A DNA stretch of 64,000 bases, taken from positions 216,405-280,404 of the forward strand of contig NZ_LZMD01000046.1 in NCBI RefSeq assembly GCF_001668575.1, in the 5' to 3' direction. This stretch comes from Mycobacterium sp. 1164985.4. Lineage in GTDB: Bacteria; Actinomycetota; Actinomycetes; Mycobacteriales; Mycobacteriaceae. This document shows positions 29,722 to 38,492 of the stretch, in pieces (the first letter of the stretch is position 1; every line of letters starts with the position of its first letter). The notes beneath the pieces are model-generated. The model worked only from the letters and a program-made list of their open reading frames with translations, was not told the DNA's origin and searched no databases. Made by a program: the position numbers and the translations under genes.

Positions 29722-30390
29722 TCAGCGCGGCGCGGGGATGTCCTCCTCGGCGGGATGCTTGCCGGTGACCTGGAAGATCACCCGGCGAGCGACCTCGACC
29801 GCATGGTCGGCGAAGCGTTCGTAGAAGCGGCCGAGCAGCGTCACGTCGACCGCGGCGGCCACGCCGTGCTTCCACTCGCGGTCCATCAGGACGGTGAACA
29901 GGTGCCGATGTAGGTCGTCCATCGCGTCGTCCTCTTCGCCGATCCTGGCGGCCTTCTCCGGATCCCTGGTCACCAGCACTTCCTGCGCGCTGTTACCGAG
30001 TTCGACCGCGAGACGGCCCATTTCGGCGAAGTATCCGTTCACCTCTTCGGGCAGCGCGTGCTGCGGATGGCGCCGTCGCGCGATTTTAGCGACGTGCAAT
30101 GCAAGCGCGCCCATTCTGTCGACATCGGCGACGATCTGGATCGAACCGACAATCGCCCGGAGGTCGCCCGCCACCGGCGCCTGCAGCGCGAGCAGGACGA
30201 ACGCCGCCTCCTCGGCCCGTCCGCTCATCGCGGCGATCTGTTCGTGGTCGGTGATGACCTGTTCGGCCAACACCAAATCGGCCTGCAGCAGGGCCTGAGT
30301 CGCGCGCTCCATCGCCGCGCCCGCCAACCCGCACATCTCGCCGAGCTGGTTGGTCAAGGCCTCCAGCTGCTCGTGGTACGCAGTACGCAT
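29722..30390 (-). CDS. phoU: Phosphate signalling regulator PhoU (PhoY type)
   Basis: 222 residues made of two PhoU three-helix repeats, each with the acidic metal-binding pattern ([28 protein letters not shown]). PhoU links the Pst transporter to the SenX3 kinase and keeps the Pho response off when phosphate is plentiful; in M. tuberculosis PhoY proteins affect persister formation. An own promoter with a TAGGGT -10 six bases before the ATG (leaderless) and a PHO box suggest it is itself induced by RegX3. Confidence 0.93.
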   Translation of the reverse strand: MRTAYHEQLEALTNQLGEMCGLAGAAMERATQALLQADLVLAEQVITDHEQIAAMSGRAEEAAFVLLALQAPVAGDLRAIVGSIQIVADVDRMGALALHVAKIARRRHPQHALPEEVNGYFAEMGRLAVELGNSAQEVLVTRDPEKAARIGEEDDAMDDLHRHLFTVLMDREWKHGVAAAVDVTLLGRFYERFADHAVEVARRVIFQVTGKHPAEEDIPAPR

Positions 30391-30396
30391 ACATCC

Positions 30397-30453
30397 ACCC
30401 TACGGGCATCGTCACCGAAACGGCATGAAGCGAGCGGTGAACGAAAGGTGAAC
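30397..30453 (-). promoter_or_regulatory. PHO box and leaderless -10 of phoU
   Basis: On the minus strand GTTCACC-N4-GTTCACC occupies 30436-30453 (seen on the plus strand as GGTGAAC twice, 11 bp apart). A TAGGGT -10 at 30397-30402 is 33 nt downstream of the box and 6 nt before the phoU ATG. Box, spacing and -10 mirror those of pstS. Confidence 0.65.
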
Positions 30454-30484
30454 CTCACCTGCCCAAACGCTGTGCTCGGCGGGC

Positions 30485-32632
30485 CTACTCGCAGGTGACG
30501 TCGGCGGCGTTGGTGACCGACAGGTCCTCCGGGAGTTCGGTCGGCGTGCTCTTGGTGCCGCGCACGACGTGTACTTGGACCGGGGATCCGCTCGGCTCGG
30601 GAGGCGTCACGTTGTGAAAGTCGCTACCCAAGACGACGCGGACGGTGTCGCCCATGCCCGAGATGCGCTCGATCTTGGCGTTGGCGAAGGAGGAGGCAAC
30701 CGTCGCGGCCGCTTTTTCGTTGCCGGGCGAGAAGAACACCGTCGTCGAATCCAGCGGACCCGGGTAATCGTCGGGCGACGTGACGTTGAAGCCGTGGGTC
30801 TGCAGTTCGCTGGCTGCGGTCGCGGCGAGACCGTCCTCACCGGTGGAGTTCGAGACCTGGACCGTGATGTCGGCGGGGTCGGTGGTGATCGCGTCCACGA
30901 GCTCACCCGAGGGTGCCGAATCGTGGGTCGGCGCGGCCGACTCGGGCTCGGTGGTCGACGACTCGGGTGTGCCGGGCACGGGGGTGTTGTCGGCGTTCTT
31001 CTCCTCAGGCAGAGGATCATCGTTGATGATCGCGTCGAAGATCGCCCGGGTGTCGTCCTCGCGGAGGTGCTCATTGCCGTACTCGTCCATGTAGCCCGTC
31101 GTCGGCACCGTCAGGAACGTGATGCGGCCCGCCGCGATGCCCTGGACCGACTGGCCCAACGTCACCAGATCCTTGGTGTCCATGTTGTCGACGAAACTGT
31201 CGTTGATGAACATGTTGACCACGTTGTTGAGCTTCGACAGCGAGAAGAAGACTTCCTTGGAGATCATCGACCGCAGCAGCGACGACAAGAACAGCTGCTG
31301 GCGCTTGATGCGGCCGTAGTCGCCGTTGGTCTCGGTGGTCACCTGGCGGGCGCGCACATACTGAAGTGCGGTGTGCCCGTCGACGATCTGACGGCCCGCC
31401 TGGGGCAGCACCGTGCCGAGTTCGTAATCCTCCAGCGGGGTGGTGCTGCACACCTCGACGCCGCCGAGGGCGTCGACCATCTTCGAGAAACCTGCGAAAT
31501 CGACTGCCATGAACCGGTTTATCGACAGCCCGGACATCTTCTGGATTACCTTGACCAGGCACTTGGGGCCGCCGACCGCATAGGCCGAGTTCAGCTTGTA
31601 CTCGGTGTAGACCTCGTCGGCACCGTACATCGGCGAATCGGGGTCGGTGATCGGGCCGTAGTTGCCGGTCTGCGGGTCCCACGGTTCGCACTTCATCGGC
31701 TCGATGGCGAGGTCACGCGGAAACGACACGGCGACAACACGTTCGCGATTCGCAGGGATGTTGACCAGCATCACGGTGTCCGACCGCGCGCCCGCGGCAT
31801 CGTCGGTGGTGCCCGCGCCCATGTCGCTGTTCTCGCCGATGCGGCTGTCGACGCCGACGATCAGGAAGTTCTCGTCACCGAACTGCGCGTTGGGGTCGAG
31901 GATGTCGCGGGAATCGGGGTCCAGCGCCGAGATCCGGTTCAGCATGTTGTTCTTGGCCGACTGCCACTGCCAGGCCCCGCCGGTCAGCGCGAGCGCCAAC
32001 ACGGCGATCAGCGCGGCGACCGCGCGCCCGGCGATCAGCGTTCTGCGCCGGCGACGCCGGGAGGGTGCAGGCTTGCGCACGGTCGTCGAGTGCGCGGCGG
32101 GCACCCGGCTCGGCCTGCGGATGAGCGCGAGGTCGGGCAGCTCCGCATCGGCGTGCGCGACCGGCAGAACCTCGGTGTCGAAGTCGTTGGCGGCGCCGTC
32201 GGCGGAGATCTCCGGCTCGTCAGGGAGCTCCGATTCGGCGAACGTCGCGTCGTCCGGAATTGCCGGGTCGTCCGGCACCGGTGGTTCGTCCGGCACCGCC
32301 GCAATGATCTCCGTGGGCGGTGCGGGCGGCTCTGGCGGCGGGACGGGTTCTGCGGGCTCGCGGCGGCGCCGTCGGCGCGGTTGCGGGGGTGCCGCGGTGT
32401 CGCCGTGCAGTTTGGCGATCAGGTCGGCGACGGTGACGCCGTCGGTGTGGTTACCGGTGGGCTCGGCCGCGGCCGGGTCCGACGGCTCGGGTTCGGCGGA
32501 TCGGCGAGGGAACTGCGCACGCTCCCACGGGGCCGCTCCCGGAGCCCGGCGCTGGCTGCGGGTCAGCCACCGGTTGTCGTCCCCGCCCGTGGGGTCGGGA
32601 GGGCCAGGAGTGGCGTTATCGCCGTCACTCAT
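30485..32632 (-). CDS. LytR-CpsA-Psr (LCP) family ligase with LytR_C domain (Rv0822c type)
   Basis: 715 residues. A long acidic, Pro-rich cytosolic N-terminus of about 195 residues precedes one transmembrane helix (AVAALIAVLALALTGGAW), then the LCP catalytic domain (DTVMLVNIPANRERVVAVSFPRDL; LNSAYAVGGPKCLVKVIQK; DFAGFSKMVDALGGVEVC) and a C-terminal LytR_C domain (DITVQVSNSTGEDGLAATAA). LCP enzymes attach polymers such as arabinogalactan to peptidoglycan outside the membrane; the specific role of this paralogue is not set by sequence. ATG start at 32632. The acidic N-terminus may be a site of regulation by phosphorylation (inference). Confidence 0.92.
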   Translation of the reverse strand: MSDGDNATPGPPDPTGGDDNRWLTRSQRRAPGAAPWERAQFPRRSAEPEPSDPAAAEPTGNHTDGVTVADLIAKLHGDTAAPPQPRRRRRREPAEPVPPPEPPAPPTEIIAAVPDEPPVPDDPAIPDDATFAESELPDEPEISADGAANDFDTEVLPVAHADAELPDLALIRRPSRVPAAHSTTVRKPAPSRRRRRRTLIAGRAVAALIAVLALALTGGAWQWQSAKNNMLNRISALDPDSRDILDPNAQFGDENFLIVGVDSRIGENSDMGAGTTDDAAGARSDTVMLVNIPANRERVVAVSFPRDLAIEPMKCEPWDPQTGNYGPITDPDSPMYGADEVYTEYKLNSAYAVGGPKCLVKVIQKMSGLSINRFMAVDFAGFSKMVDALGGVEVCSTTPLEDYELGTVLPQAGRQIVDGHTALQYVRARQVTTETNGDYGRIKRQQLFLSSLLRSMISKEVFFSLSKLNNVVNMFINDSFVDNMDTKDLVTLGQSVQGIAAGRITFLTVPTTGYMDEYGNEHLREDDTRAIFDAIINDDPLPEEKNADNTPVPGTPESSTTEPESAAPTHDSAPSGELVDAITTDPADITVQVSNSTGEDGLAATAASELQTHGFNVTSPDDYPGPLDSTTVFFSPGNEKAAATVASSFANAKIERISGMGDTVRVVLGSDFHNVTPPEPSGSPVQVHVVRGTKSTPTELPEDLSVTNAADVTCE

Positions 32633-32756
32633 GTTCCTAGCGGCCTCCGACTCTCAACACGTGCAGCTCAGGGGCGAACACGGCGCCGCGCGCCATTGCT
32701 ACGGCACCTCGGTGACTCCGCGACGGGAGCGCATTGCAAACGAGACTCATATCGTA

Positions 32757-32771
32757 CTGAGACATTCTCAG
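32757..32771. repeat. Small inverted repeat near the LCP gene promoter
   Basis: CTGAGA-CAT-TCTCAG, a perfect 6+6 palindrome just upstream (minus sense) of a TACGAT candidate -10 for the LCP gene. It could be an operator; no regulator is indicated. Confidence 0.3.
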
Positions 32772-32785
32772 AGATGTGATGTCAG

Positions 32786-32809
32786 AGTCGTCTCAGGACG
32801 GAGACGACT
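32786..32809 (-). terminator. 9-bp stem-loop after dus
   Basis: AGTCGTCTC / GAGACGACT around a 6-nt loop, 21 nt beyond the dus stop in its direction of reading. Probable terminator of the desA1-dus transcript; no U tract follows. Confidence 0.45.
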
Positions 32810-32830
32810 GGGAGACGGCTGATAGACGGC

Positions 32831-33991
32831 CTAACCTCCGGAGTGCATGACCTCGGCACCCGCGGGCACCGTGCAGTCGTCCGGGTCGGCCAACCAGCCC
32901 TCCGGCAGCGCGACCGACGCCGCCGAGCCCTGGCGGCCACGCGGACCCGTTGCGGCCTCGGGAAACGGCACATCGGCGTCGAGCCTGCCGAGCAGCTCCT
33001 CGAGCTCGGTGAGGGACTTGACCAGCGCCAACGACCGGCGCAGGTCGGCGCCGGCGGGAAATCCGTGCAGATACCAGGCCACGTGCTTGCGCATGTCGCG
33101 CATGCCCTTGTCCTCGCCGAAGTGCGCGGCCAGCAGCTCACCGTGGCGCAGGATGATCGACGCCACCTCACCGAGCGTGGGCGGCTCCGGCGCGGTACTC
33201 CCGGTGAACGCCGCCGACAGTTCAGCGAACAACCAGGGTCGGCCGAGGCAGCCGCGACCGATGACCACGCCGTCGCACCCGGTGGCCGACATCATCGCCA
33301 ACGCGTCGGAGGCCTCGAAGATGTCGCCGTTGCCCAGCACGGGCACGGCCGTCACATGCTCCTTGAGCGCTGCGATCTGCTCCCAGTCGGCCGTGCCGGA
33401 GTAGCGCTGGGCCGCTGTGCGGGCGTGCAAGGCGACCGCCGCGGCGCCTTCCTCGGCGGCGATCCGGCCGGCGTCGAGGTGGGTGCGGTGCTCGTCGTCG
33501 ATGCCGATGCGGAACTTCACAGTCACGGGGATGTCCGTGCCTTCGGTGGCGCGTACCGCCGCGGCGACGATCTGGCCGAACAATCGGCGCTTGTATGGCA
33601 GGGCAGCACCCCCGCCACGCCGCGTCACCTTGGGCACCGGGCAGCCGAAGTTCATGTCGATGTGGTCGGCGAGCCCCTCGTCGACGATCATCTTCGCCGC
33701 GGCATAGGTGTTCTGCGGATCGACCGAGTACAGCTGAAGCGAACGCGGATTCTCGTCGGGCGCGAACGTCACCATGTGCATGGTCCCCGGATGACGCTCG
33801 ACGAGCGCCCGCGCGGTGACCATTTCGCACACGTAGAGCCCGCTGACCGTGCCCGCGCGCGCCAACTCGAGTTCGCGGCACAGGGTACGGAACGCGACGT
33901 TGGTCACACCGGCCATCGGCGCCAGCACGACTGGGCTGCGGAGCCGTATCGGGCCGATCAGCAGTTCGCTCCTGTCGGCCAGGACCGTCAT
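32831..33991 (-). CDS. dus: tRNA-dihydrouridine synthase (Rv0823c type)
   Basis: 386 residues. FMN barrel starting PVVLAPMAGVTNVAFRTLCRE, catalytic Cys in HIDMNFGCPVPKVTRRGGGA, and phosphate-binding GNGDIFEASDAL and GCDGVVIGRGCLGRPWLF. It reduces specific uridines in tRNA to dihydrouridine with NADPH. A C-terminal extension of about 60 residues after the helical domain is present. The ATG shares ATGA with the desA1 stop, so it is co-translated with a fatty-acid desaturase, an arrangement kept in mycobacteria. Confidence 0.93.
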   Translation of the reverse strand: MTVLADRSELLIGPIRLRSPVVLAPMAGVTNVAFRTLCRELELARAGTVSGLYVCEMVTARALVERHPGTMHMVTFAPDENPRSLQLYSVDPQNTYAAAKMIVDEGLADHIDMNFGCPVPKVTRRGGGAALPYKRRLFGQIVAAAVRATEGTDIPVTVKFRIGIDDEHRTHLDAGRIAAEEGAAAVALHARTAAQRYSGTADWEQIAALKEHVTAVPVLGNGDIFEASDALAMMSATGCDGVVIGRGCLGRPWLFAELSAAFTGSTAPEPPTLGEVASIILRHGELLAAHFGEDKGMRDMRKHVAWYLHGFPAGADLRRSLALVKSLTELEELLGRLDADVPFPEAATGPRGRQGSAASVALPEGWLADPDDCTVPAGAEVMHSGG

Positions 33992-34986
33992 GAGGTCGAG
34001 GAGGCCAGGACCTTCTTCGCGGAAGCCTTCTCGGCCTTGCGTGCCTCGCGCTCGAGGCGACGCTGCTTGGATTCCTCGAACTTCTGCGAGGCCTCCTCAA
34101 GCTCCTCGACCAGCACGCCGAGGTCGTCGCGCATGCGCGCGGCCTCGCCGGTGAAGTCTTCGCGTTCGAAGATCCGCCACTTCTTCAGCACCGGCATCAC
34201 CACATCGTCGAGGTGGATCCGGGGATCGTAGACGCCGCCGACGGCGATGATCACGGCCTTGCGGCGGAACTCAGGAACCGTGTACCCGGGCATCTTGAAG
34301 TTGCGCAGCACGCGGTGCAGCGAGTGCATCGCCTGGTCGGGCGCGATCTCGAAGCCGGCCTCGCTGACGTCGCGGTAGAAGATCATGTGCAGGTTCTCAT
34401 CGGCCGAGACCCGCGCGAGCAGTTGATCGGCGACGGTCTCGTTGCACGCCTTACCCGTATTGCGGTGCGAAACGCGGGTGGCCAGCTCCTGGAAGGTCAC
34501 GTAGATGACCGAGTCGAAGAGGCTCTCGGCGAAGAGGTCGCCCTGCTGGTTCTGGCCGGGCGAGAAGCCGCGGGTGACCTGTTCGATGCGCAGCTGCTCG
34601 AGCTGCACGGGATCGACCGCACGCGTCACGACGAGGTAGTCGCGCAGCGCAATGCCGTGTCGGTTCTCCTCGGCGGTCCACCGGTTGACCCACTGGCCCC
34701 AGGCGCCGTCCATGCCCATGTTCATCGCGATCTCGCGGTGATAGGACGGCAGGTTGTCCTCGGTCAGCAGGTTCTGGATCATCGCCACCTGCGCAACCTC
34801 GGACAGCTGCGACTGCTCGGGATGCCAGTCCTCGCCGCCCAGCGCGTAGTAGTTCTTGCCGTCCGACCACGGGATGTAATCGTGCGGGTTCCAGTCCTTG
34901 CGCATCGTCAGGTGCCGGTTGAGGTACTTCTCAACCACAGGTTCGAGCTCATGCAGCAGATGTAGGTCAGTCAAGTTCTCGTGCAT
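33988..34986 (-). CDS. desA1: Acyl-[ACP] desaturase DesA1
   Basis: 332 residues. Ferritin-like di-iron desaturase with ligands in WTAEENRHGIALRDYL and SADENLHMIFYRDV. DesA1 is essential in mycobacteria and introduces double bonds into the meromycolate chain; soluble and ACP-dependent. The extreme C-terminus is a Lys/Glu-rich helix (SKQRRLEREARKAEKASAKK). The ATG at 34986 is preceded by AAGGAG. Transcription probably from the promoter at 35054-35083. Confidence 0.95.
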   Translation of the reverse strand: MHENLTDLHLLHELEPVVEKYLNRHLTMRKDWNPHDYIPWSDGKNYYALGGEDWHPEQSQLSEVAQVAMIQNLLTEDNLPSYHREIAMNMGMDGAWGQWVNRWTAEENRHGIALRDYLVVTRAVDPVQLEQLRIEQVTRGFSPGQNQQGDLFAESLFDSVIYVTFQELATRVSHRNTGKACNETVADQLLARVSADENLHMIFYRDVSEAGFEIAPDQAMHSLHRVLRNFKMPGYTVPEFRRKAVIIAVGGVYDPRIHLDDVVMPVLKKWRIFEREDFTGEAARMRDDLGVLVEELEEASQKFEESKQRRLEREARKAEKASAKKVLASSTS

Positions 34987-35000
34987 TGATCCTTACTCCT

Positions 35001-35014
35001 TCTCGCGTGCGAGA
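35001..35014. repeat. 14-bp palindrome in the desA1 leader
   Basis: TCTCGC-GT-GCGAGA, perfect inverted repeat located between the desA1 transcription start and its ribosome site. It may be a repressor operator or an RNA hairpin next to the Shine-Dalgarno. Confidence 0.35.
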
Positions 35015-35053
35015 GCCCACCCGGTTAGTTATCTGTACCCGTTGGTTGCACTC

Positions 35054-35083
35054 AATATATCTGTGTACCCCGGTGACATTCAA
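35054..35083 (-). promoter_or_regulatory. SigA promoter of desA1
   Basis: On the minus strand TTGAAT (-35, 35078-35083) and TATATT (-10, 35054-35059) with an 18-nt spacer, the best consensus promoter in the neighbourhood, about 70 bp before the desA1 ATG. Confidence 0.65.
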
Positions 35084-35197
35084 GTTCCGGCAACCGTGTC
35101 ACATCAGCCCCATCAGACGCATCTGTCGTTGTAGTATCCCGTCGGGCAAACACCGACGCCCGAAATTCGGCATCACTGCAGACTCGGAGGACGGGCG

Positions 35198-35656
35198 TTG
35201 CTCACGTTTCGCCATCTTTTGGTAGGCGTCATCGCCGTGGCGGTAGCGGCGGGCGCCGCGCTCGTCGGCGCGGGTCAGGCGGGGGCGGTGCCCGACGTCG
35301 TCGACCGCCCCTATAAGGACGCCAAGAAAATCATCCAGCAGTACGGCGGCAACGCTGTCGTCGCGACACGGGTCGGCAGCAGCGCCGACGAAGGTGACTG
35401 CCTGGTGACGAACGCGTGGGACGCGGCCGTGCGCAGGCCCAACTCGCGTGGACGCCCCATCGCGAACAGCGATGTGATGGTTGCGCTGAACTGCAACGGC
35501 GCGCTGGCCGCGCCCGGGGTGCCGGGCAACTCGGCGATGAGCCCGGTGGGCCGGGACGCCAAGGCCCAACAGCAACGCCGGGAGGCCAAGGCCGCACGCG
35601 AAGCGGCCGCCCTGGAGGAGCAGGAGTTGACCGCTCCTGTGACACCGGACAACTGA
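35198..35656 (+). CDS. Secreted PASTA-like protein, copy 1
   Basis: 152 residues from a TTG with GGAGG seven bases upstream. Signal peptide (FRHLLVGVIAVAVAAGAALV, cut near AGQAGA) followed by one PASTA-like module: PDVVDRPYKDAKKIIQQYGGN, then VVATRVGSSADEGDCLVTNAW. Two Cys (GDCLVTN and LNCNG) probably pair. The C-terminus is a charged helix (REAKAAREAAALEEQEL) ending APVTPDN. First of three tandem paralogues and the most divergent. PASTA modules usually bind peptidoglycan; that role is inferred. Confidence 0.75.
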   Translation: MLTFRHLLVGVIAVAVAAGAALVGAGQAGAVPDVVDRPYKDAKKIIQQYGGNAVVATRVGSSADEGDCLVTNAWDAAVRRPNSRGRPIANSDVMVALNCNGALAAPGVPGNSAMSPVGRDAKAQQQRREAKAAREAAALEEQELTAPVTPDN

Positions 35657-35769
35657 GGGTTCGCCTCGAGGCTATCCGCCTTCCTCCGGTGGCGGTGTAT
35701 ACCGAACCGCAATAGACTGCGGCCAGCGTTTACACGGCGGTCATCGCCCGGACACGGAGGTTGGGGCAC

Positions 35770-36195
35770 GTGAAGAGGGTCATCTCGATCGGCTGCATGT
35801 CGGTGATGAGCGTCGCGGCCACGTCGGCCGTTCTGCTGGGTTCGGGCATCGCCTCCGCCGCTCCGAGCGTGGTGGGTATGAAGTACTCCGACGCCCAGGA
35901 GGAGATCGAGAACGCCGGAGGCAAGGCGGTTGTCGCCGCTCGGGTGGGCGACAAGCTCGACCTCGGCGACTGCATTGTCACCAACATCTGGGACTCGTCC
36001 TTCCTGCGTATCGATCAGGCCGACTCGAGTGAGATGTCCGTCGCACTGAACTGCGCCGGCGAGTACGCGACCGCCACGAATCCCGGTGCGTCGGTGGCAG
36101 ATCCGCTCGGCCGTGCGGCAAAGTCGAAGGCCGAAGAGGAAGCCGCGAACCAGGAACAGCAGGAACTGGAAAACCCGGTCACGCCCGACGAGTAA
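35770..36195 (+). CDS. Secreted PASTA-like protein, copy 2
   Basis: 141 residues. GTG at 35770 chosen over an upstream TTG because GGAGG ends 10 nt before it. Signal peptide SVMSVAATSAVLLGSGIASA, then PSVVGMKYSDAQEEIENAGGK and VVAARVGDKLDLGDCIVTN, with Cys pair GDCIVTN / LNCAGE. The tail is acidic (KAEEEAANQEQQELE) and ends NPVTPDE. Closely similar to copy 3 (shared ARVGDKLD, TATNPGASV, PLGRAAKSKAEEEA). Confidence 0.78.
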   Translation: MKRVISIGCMSVMSVAATSAVLLGSGIASAAPSVVGMKYSDAQEEIENAGGKAVVAARVGDKLDLGDCIVTNIWDSSFLRIDQADSSEMSVALNCAGEYATATNPGASVADPLGRAAKSKAEEEAANQEQQELENPVTPDE

Positions 36196-36351
36196 CGCAG
36201 TCTTCATAACGCGCAACGATTTTCACTCGGCGTCAACGCTACCGCATCACCGCGTTCACATGACCCCGTGAGGGTGGCGTGGAATCCGTGCCGGGGTGGA
36301 CGGCCGCACGCCGCACCCGTCCCGGCGCACACTCATGGAGGCGAGCAGAGC

Positions 36352-36786
36352 ATGCGAATGCGAGTGCTGGGGGTCGGCGCTGCGGTGTCGATGGCGCTGT
36401 TGAATACGGCACTGATCACTACGGCGCTGTTGACTACCCCGAAGGCGACGGCCGCTCCCGACGTCGTCGGACAGACCTACTCCGATGCGGTGTCGGCCAT
36501 CGAGGAGGAGGGCGGCATGGCGGTGGTGGCCGCCCGAGTGGGGGACAAGCTCGACCAGGGCGACTGCATCGTCACCAACGCCTGGGACGCGTCGTTTCTG
36601 CGCATCGACGCCTCCGGCAGCCAGGTTCATCTCGCGCTGAACTGTGCGGGCGGTTACGCGACGGCGACCAATCCTGGTGCGTCGGTTGCGAATCCGCTCG
36701 GGCGCGCCGCCAAGTCCAAGGCCGAAGAGGAAGCCGAGAACGAGGAAGTCGAGGAGCTGGAAGCGCCGGTCACGCCCGACGAGTAG
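36352..36786 (+). CDS. Secreted PASTA-like protein, copy 3
   Basis: 144 residues from an ATG preceded by TGGAGG. Signal peptide around VGAAVSMALLNTALITTALL, cut near ATAAP, then PDVVGQTYSDAVSAIEEEGGM, VVAARVGDKLDQGDCIVTNAW, Cys pair GDCIVTN / LNCAGG, and a tail ending APVTPDE. Separated from copy 2 by about 155 bp that include its own ribosome site. Convergent with the TetR gene, 6 bp after its stop. Confidence 0.78.
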   Translation: MRMRVLGVGAAVSMALLNTALITTALLTTPKATAAPDVVGQTYSDAVSAIEEEGGMAVVAARVGDKLDQGDCIVTNAWDASFLRIDASGSQVHLALNCAGGYATATNPGASVANPLGRAAKSKAEEEAENEEVEELEAPVTPDE

Positions 36787-36792
36787 GGCCGT

Positions 36793-37377
36793 TCAGTAGC
36801 TCGAGACCCGGCCGAGCAGCATCTCGACGCAGTAGTCGATGAAGTGCTCCCGCGTCACGGTCAGCCTGCCTTCGAGGTAGGCGATGAACAGCGCGGTCAG
36901 GGCGCCGATCAAGCCGGTGGCAGCCATCGCCGCCCGATCCGGATCGGTGATGTGGGTGAGCTTGCGGTGCAGCAGCTCGATGAAGCTGGGCATCCATTCG
37001 GCACCCGAGCGCGTCAGCACCGGCTCGCTGGTCGGCGCGAGCAGCAACACCCTGCCTCGTGTCGGGTCGTCGACCATCAGGGCCACGAATCGTTCGACGG
37101 CGTCGCGTGGTGTCTGCGCAGAAGACAGCGTCTCCATCGCTTTGGCGCACACATCGTCGTAGACCGCGCGGACGAACTCGTCGCGATCGGCGAAGCTTTC
37201 GTAGAAGTAGCGCTCGGTCAACCCGGCCGCCCGGCATACGGCGCGGACGGTGAGGGACGGGCCCCCGGCGGCGCCGAGAAGCCCTACCCCTGCGGCGATG
37301 AGTTCGTCGCGGCGGAGCACCTGACGGTCCTGCAGCGGCACGCCGGACCATCGGCCCCGTCTTTGACCGGACGGCAC
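36793..37377 (-). CDS. TetR-family transcriptional regulator
   Basis: 194 residues from the GTG at 37377. Helix-turn-helix: RDELIAAGVGLLGAAGGPSL, then VRAVCRAAGLTERYFYESFA. The C-terminal domain is ligand-binding and mostly helical. AGGAGG lies three bases before the GTG (close, but the best in the open frame; longer versions would overlap the divergent gene). It probably controls the divergent Rv0826-like gene; effector unknown. Confidence 0.8.
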   Translation of the reverse strand: MPSGQRRGRWSGVPLQDRQVLRRDELIAAGVGLLGAAGGPSLTVRAVCRAAGLTERYFYESFADRDEFVRAVYDDVCAKAMETLSSAQTPRDAVERFVALMVDDPTRGRVLLLAPTSEPVLTRSGAEWMPSFIELLHRKLTHITDPDRAAMAATGLIGALTALFIAYLEGRLTVTREHFIDYCVEMLLGRVSSY

Positions 37378-37445
37378 AACCCTCCTAAGCTCGGCATGAC
37401 AACGCCCGTAGTCAGAATCTGATCCAGCCGGACGGAAGTACACCA

Positions 37446-38480
37446 GTGACTCAAGATACGTCGGAATCATGCCCCGTGTCCTGGGAGCACCCCTCGCCCG
37501 CCGAGCAGGGGGCAGCGTCAGGAATGGCGGCCGGCTGTCCGGTGACGTCCGGCGGATACGACGCGCCCCCGCTGCCGCTTGGGCCCGACTCTCTGACGTG
37601 GACGTACTTCGGCCAGTGGACCGGCCTGTTCCAGGGCACGTGGGCCGGATCGATGCAGAACATGCACCCGCAGCTGGGTGCCGCCGTCAAGGAGCACTCG
37701 ATCTTCTTCATGGAGCGCATCCCGCGGCTCCTGCGCTCGATCTACCCCATCGGCGGGGTGGTCTTCGATGGTGACCGCGCACCGAAGACGGGTGCGGAGG
37801 TCCGTGATTACCACATCGGCATCAAGGGCACCGACGAGCGCGGCCGGCGATACAGCGCGCTCAATCCCGACGTCTTCTACTGGGCCCACGCGACCTTCTT
37901 CAAGTCGACCCTGCTGGCGGCCGAGAAGTTCGGCGGCGGGCTGACCGAGGACCAGAAGCGCCAGCTGTTCGACGAGCACATCACCTGGTACCGGATGTAC
38001 GGGATGAGCATGCGTCCGGTGCCCAAGACGTGGGAGGAATTCCAGGAATACTGGGATCACATGTGCCGCAACGTCTTGGAGAACAACTGGGCGGCCCGCG
38101 AGGTGATGGATCTTTCGACCATGCCCAAGCACCCCTCGTTGAAGTGGATCCCGGATCCGTTGTGGCAGTTGAATTTGACGGTGATGCAGCGCTTTCTGAC
38201 ATTCATGACCGTGGCGCTCTACGACCCGCCGGTGCGGGAGCTGATGGGCTACACCTGGTCACCGCGGCAGGAGTGGCTGCACCGCCGCTTCTGCGACGTC
38301 GTCACGTTCGCCACCAAGGTACTGCCGAAGCGGTGGCTGATGCACCCGCGCAAGCGTTCGGCGATGGATCGCGCGACGGGTCGACTGCCCGCCGACACGC
38401 CGCTGGTCGAGACGCCGGCACGCAACCTGCCACCGGTCGAGTACCGCGGGCAGCCCCAGTTCTATTGCCCGCAGGTGTAG
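37446..38480 (+). CDS. DUF2236 / oxygenase MpaB-like family protein (Rv0826 type)
   Basis: 344 residues from a GTG. DUF2236 hallmarks: SMQNMHPQLGAAVKEHS, IKGTDERGRRYSALNPDVFYWAHATFF (conserved His), LFDEHITWYRMYGMSMRPVPK, and a late WLHRRFCDVV. Latex-clearing proteins and MpaB belong to this haem oxygenase-like family; the reaction here is not known. An early Cys pair region (ESCPVSWEHPSP and GCPVTSGG) resembles the N-terminus of mycobacterial members. Divergent from the TetR gene. Confidence 0.82.
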   Translation: MTQDTSESCPVSWEHPSPAEQGAASGMAAGCPVTSGGYDAPPLPLGPDSLTWTYFGQWTGLFQGTWAGSMQNMHPQLGAAVKEHSIFFMERIPRLLRSIYPIGGVVFDGDRAPKTGAEVRDYHIGIKGTDERGRRYSALNPDVFYWAHATFFKSTLLAAEKFGGGLTEDQKRQLFDEHITWYRMYGMSMRPVPKTWEEFQEYWDHMCRNVLENNWAAREVMDLSTMPKHPSLKWIPDPLWQLNLTVMQRFLTFMTVALYDPPVRELMGYTWSPRQEWLHRRFCDVVTFATKVLPKRWLMHPRKRSAMDRATGRLPADTPLVETPARNLPPVEYRGQPQFYCPQV

Positions 38481-38492
38481 TTCGGCGTCCGA

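Noticed and set aside
30569..32779. Open frame of 736 codons on the plus strand opposite the LCP gene
   Set aside because: Arg/Val/Gly-rich with no recognisable domain; a typical GC-rich antisense shadow of a well-supported gene.
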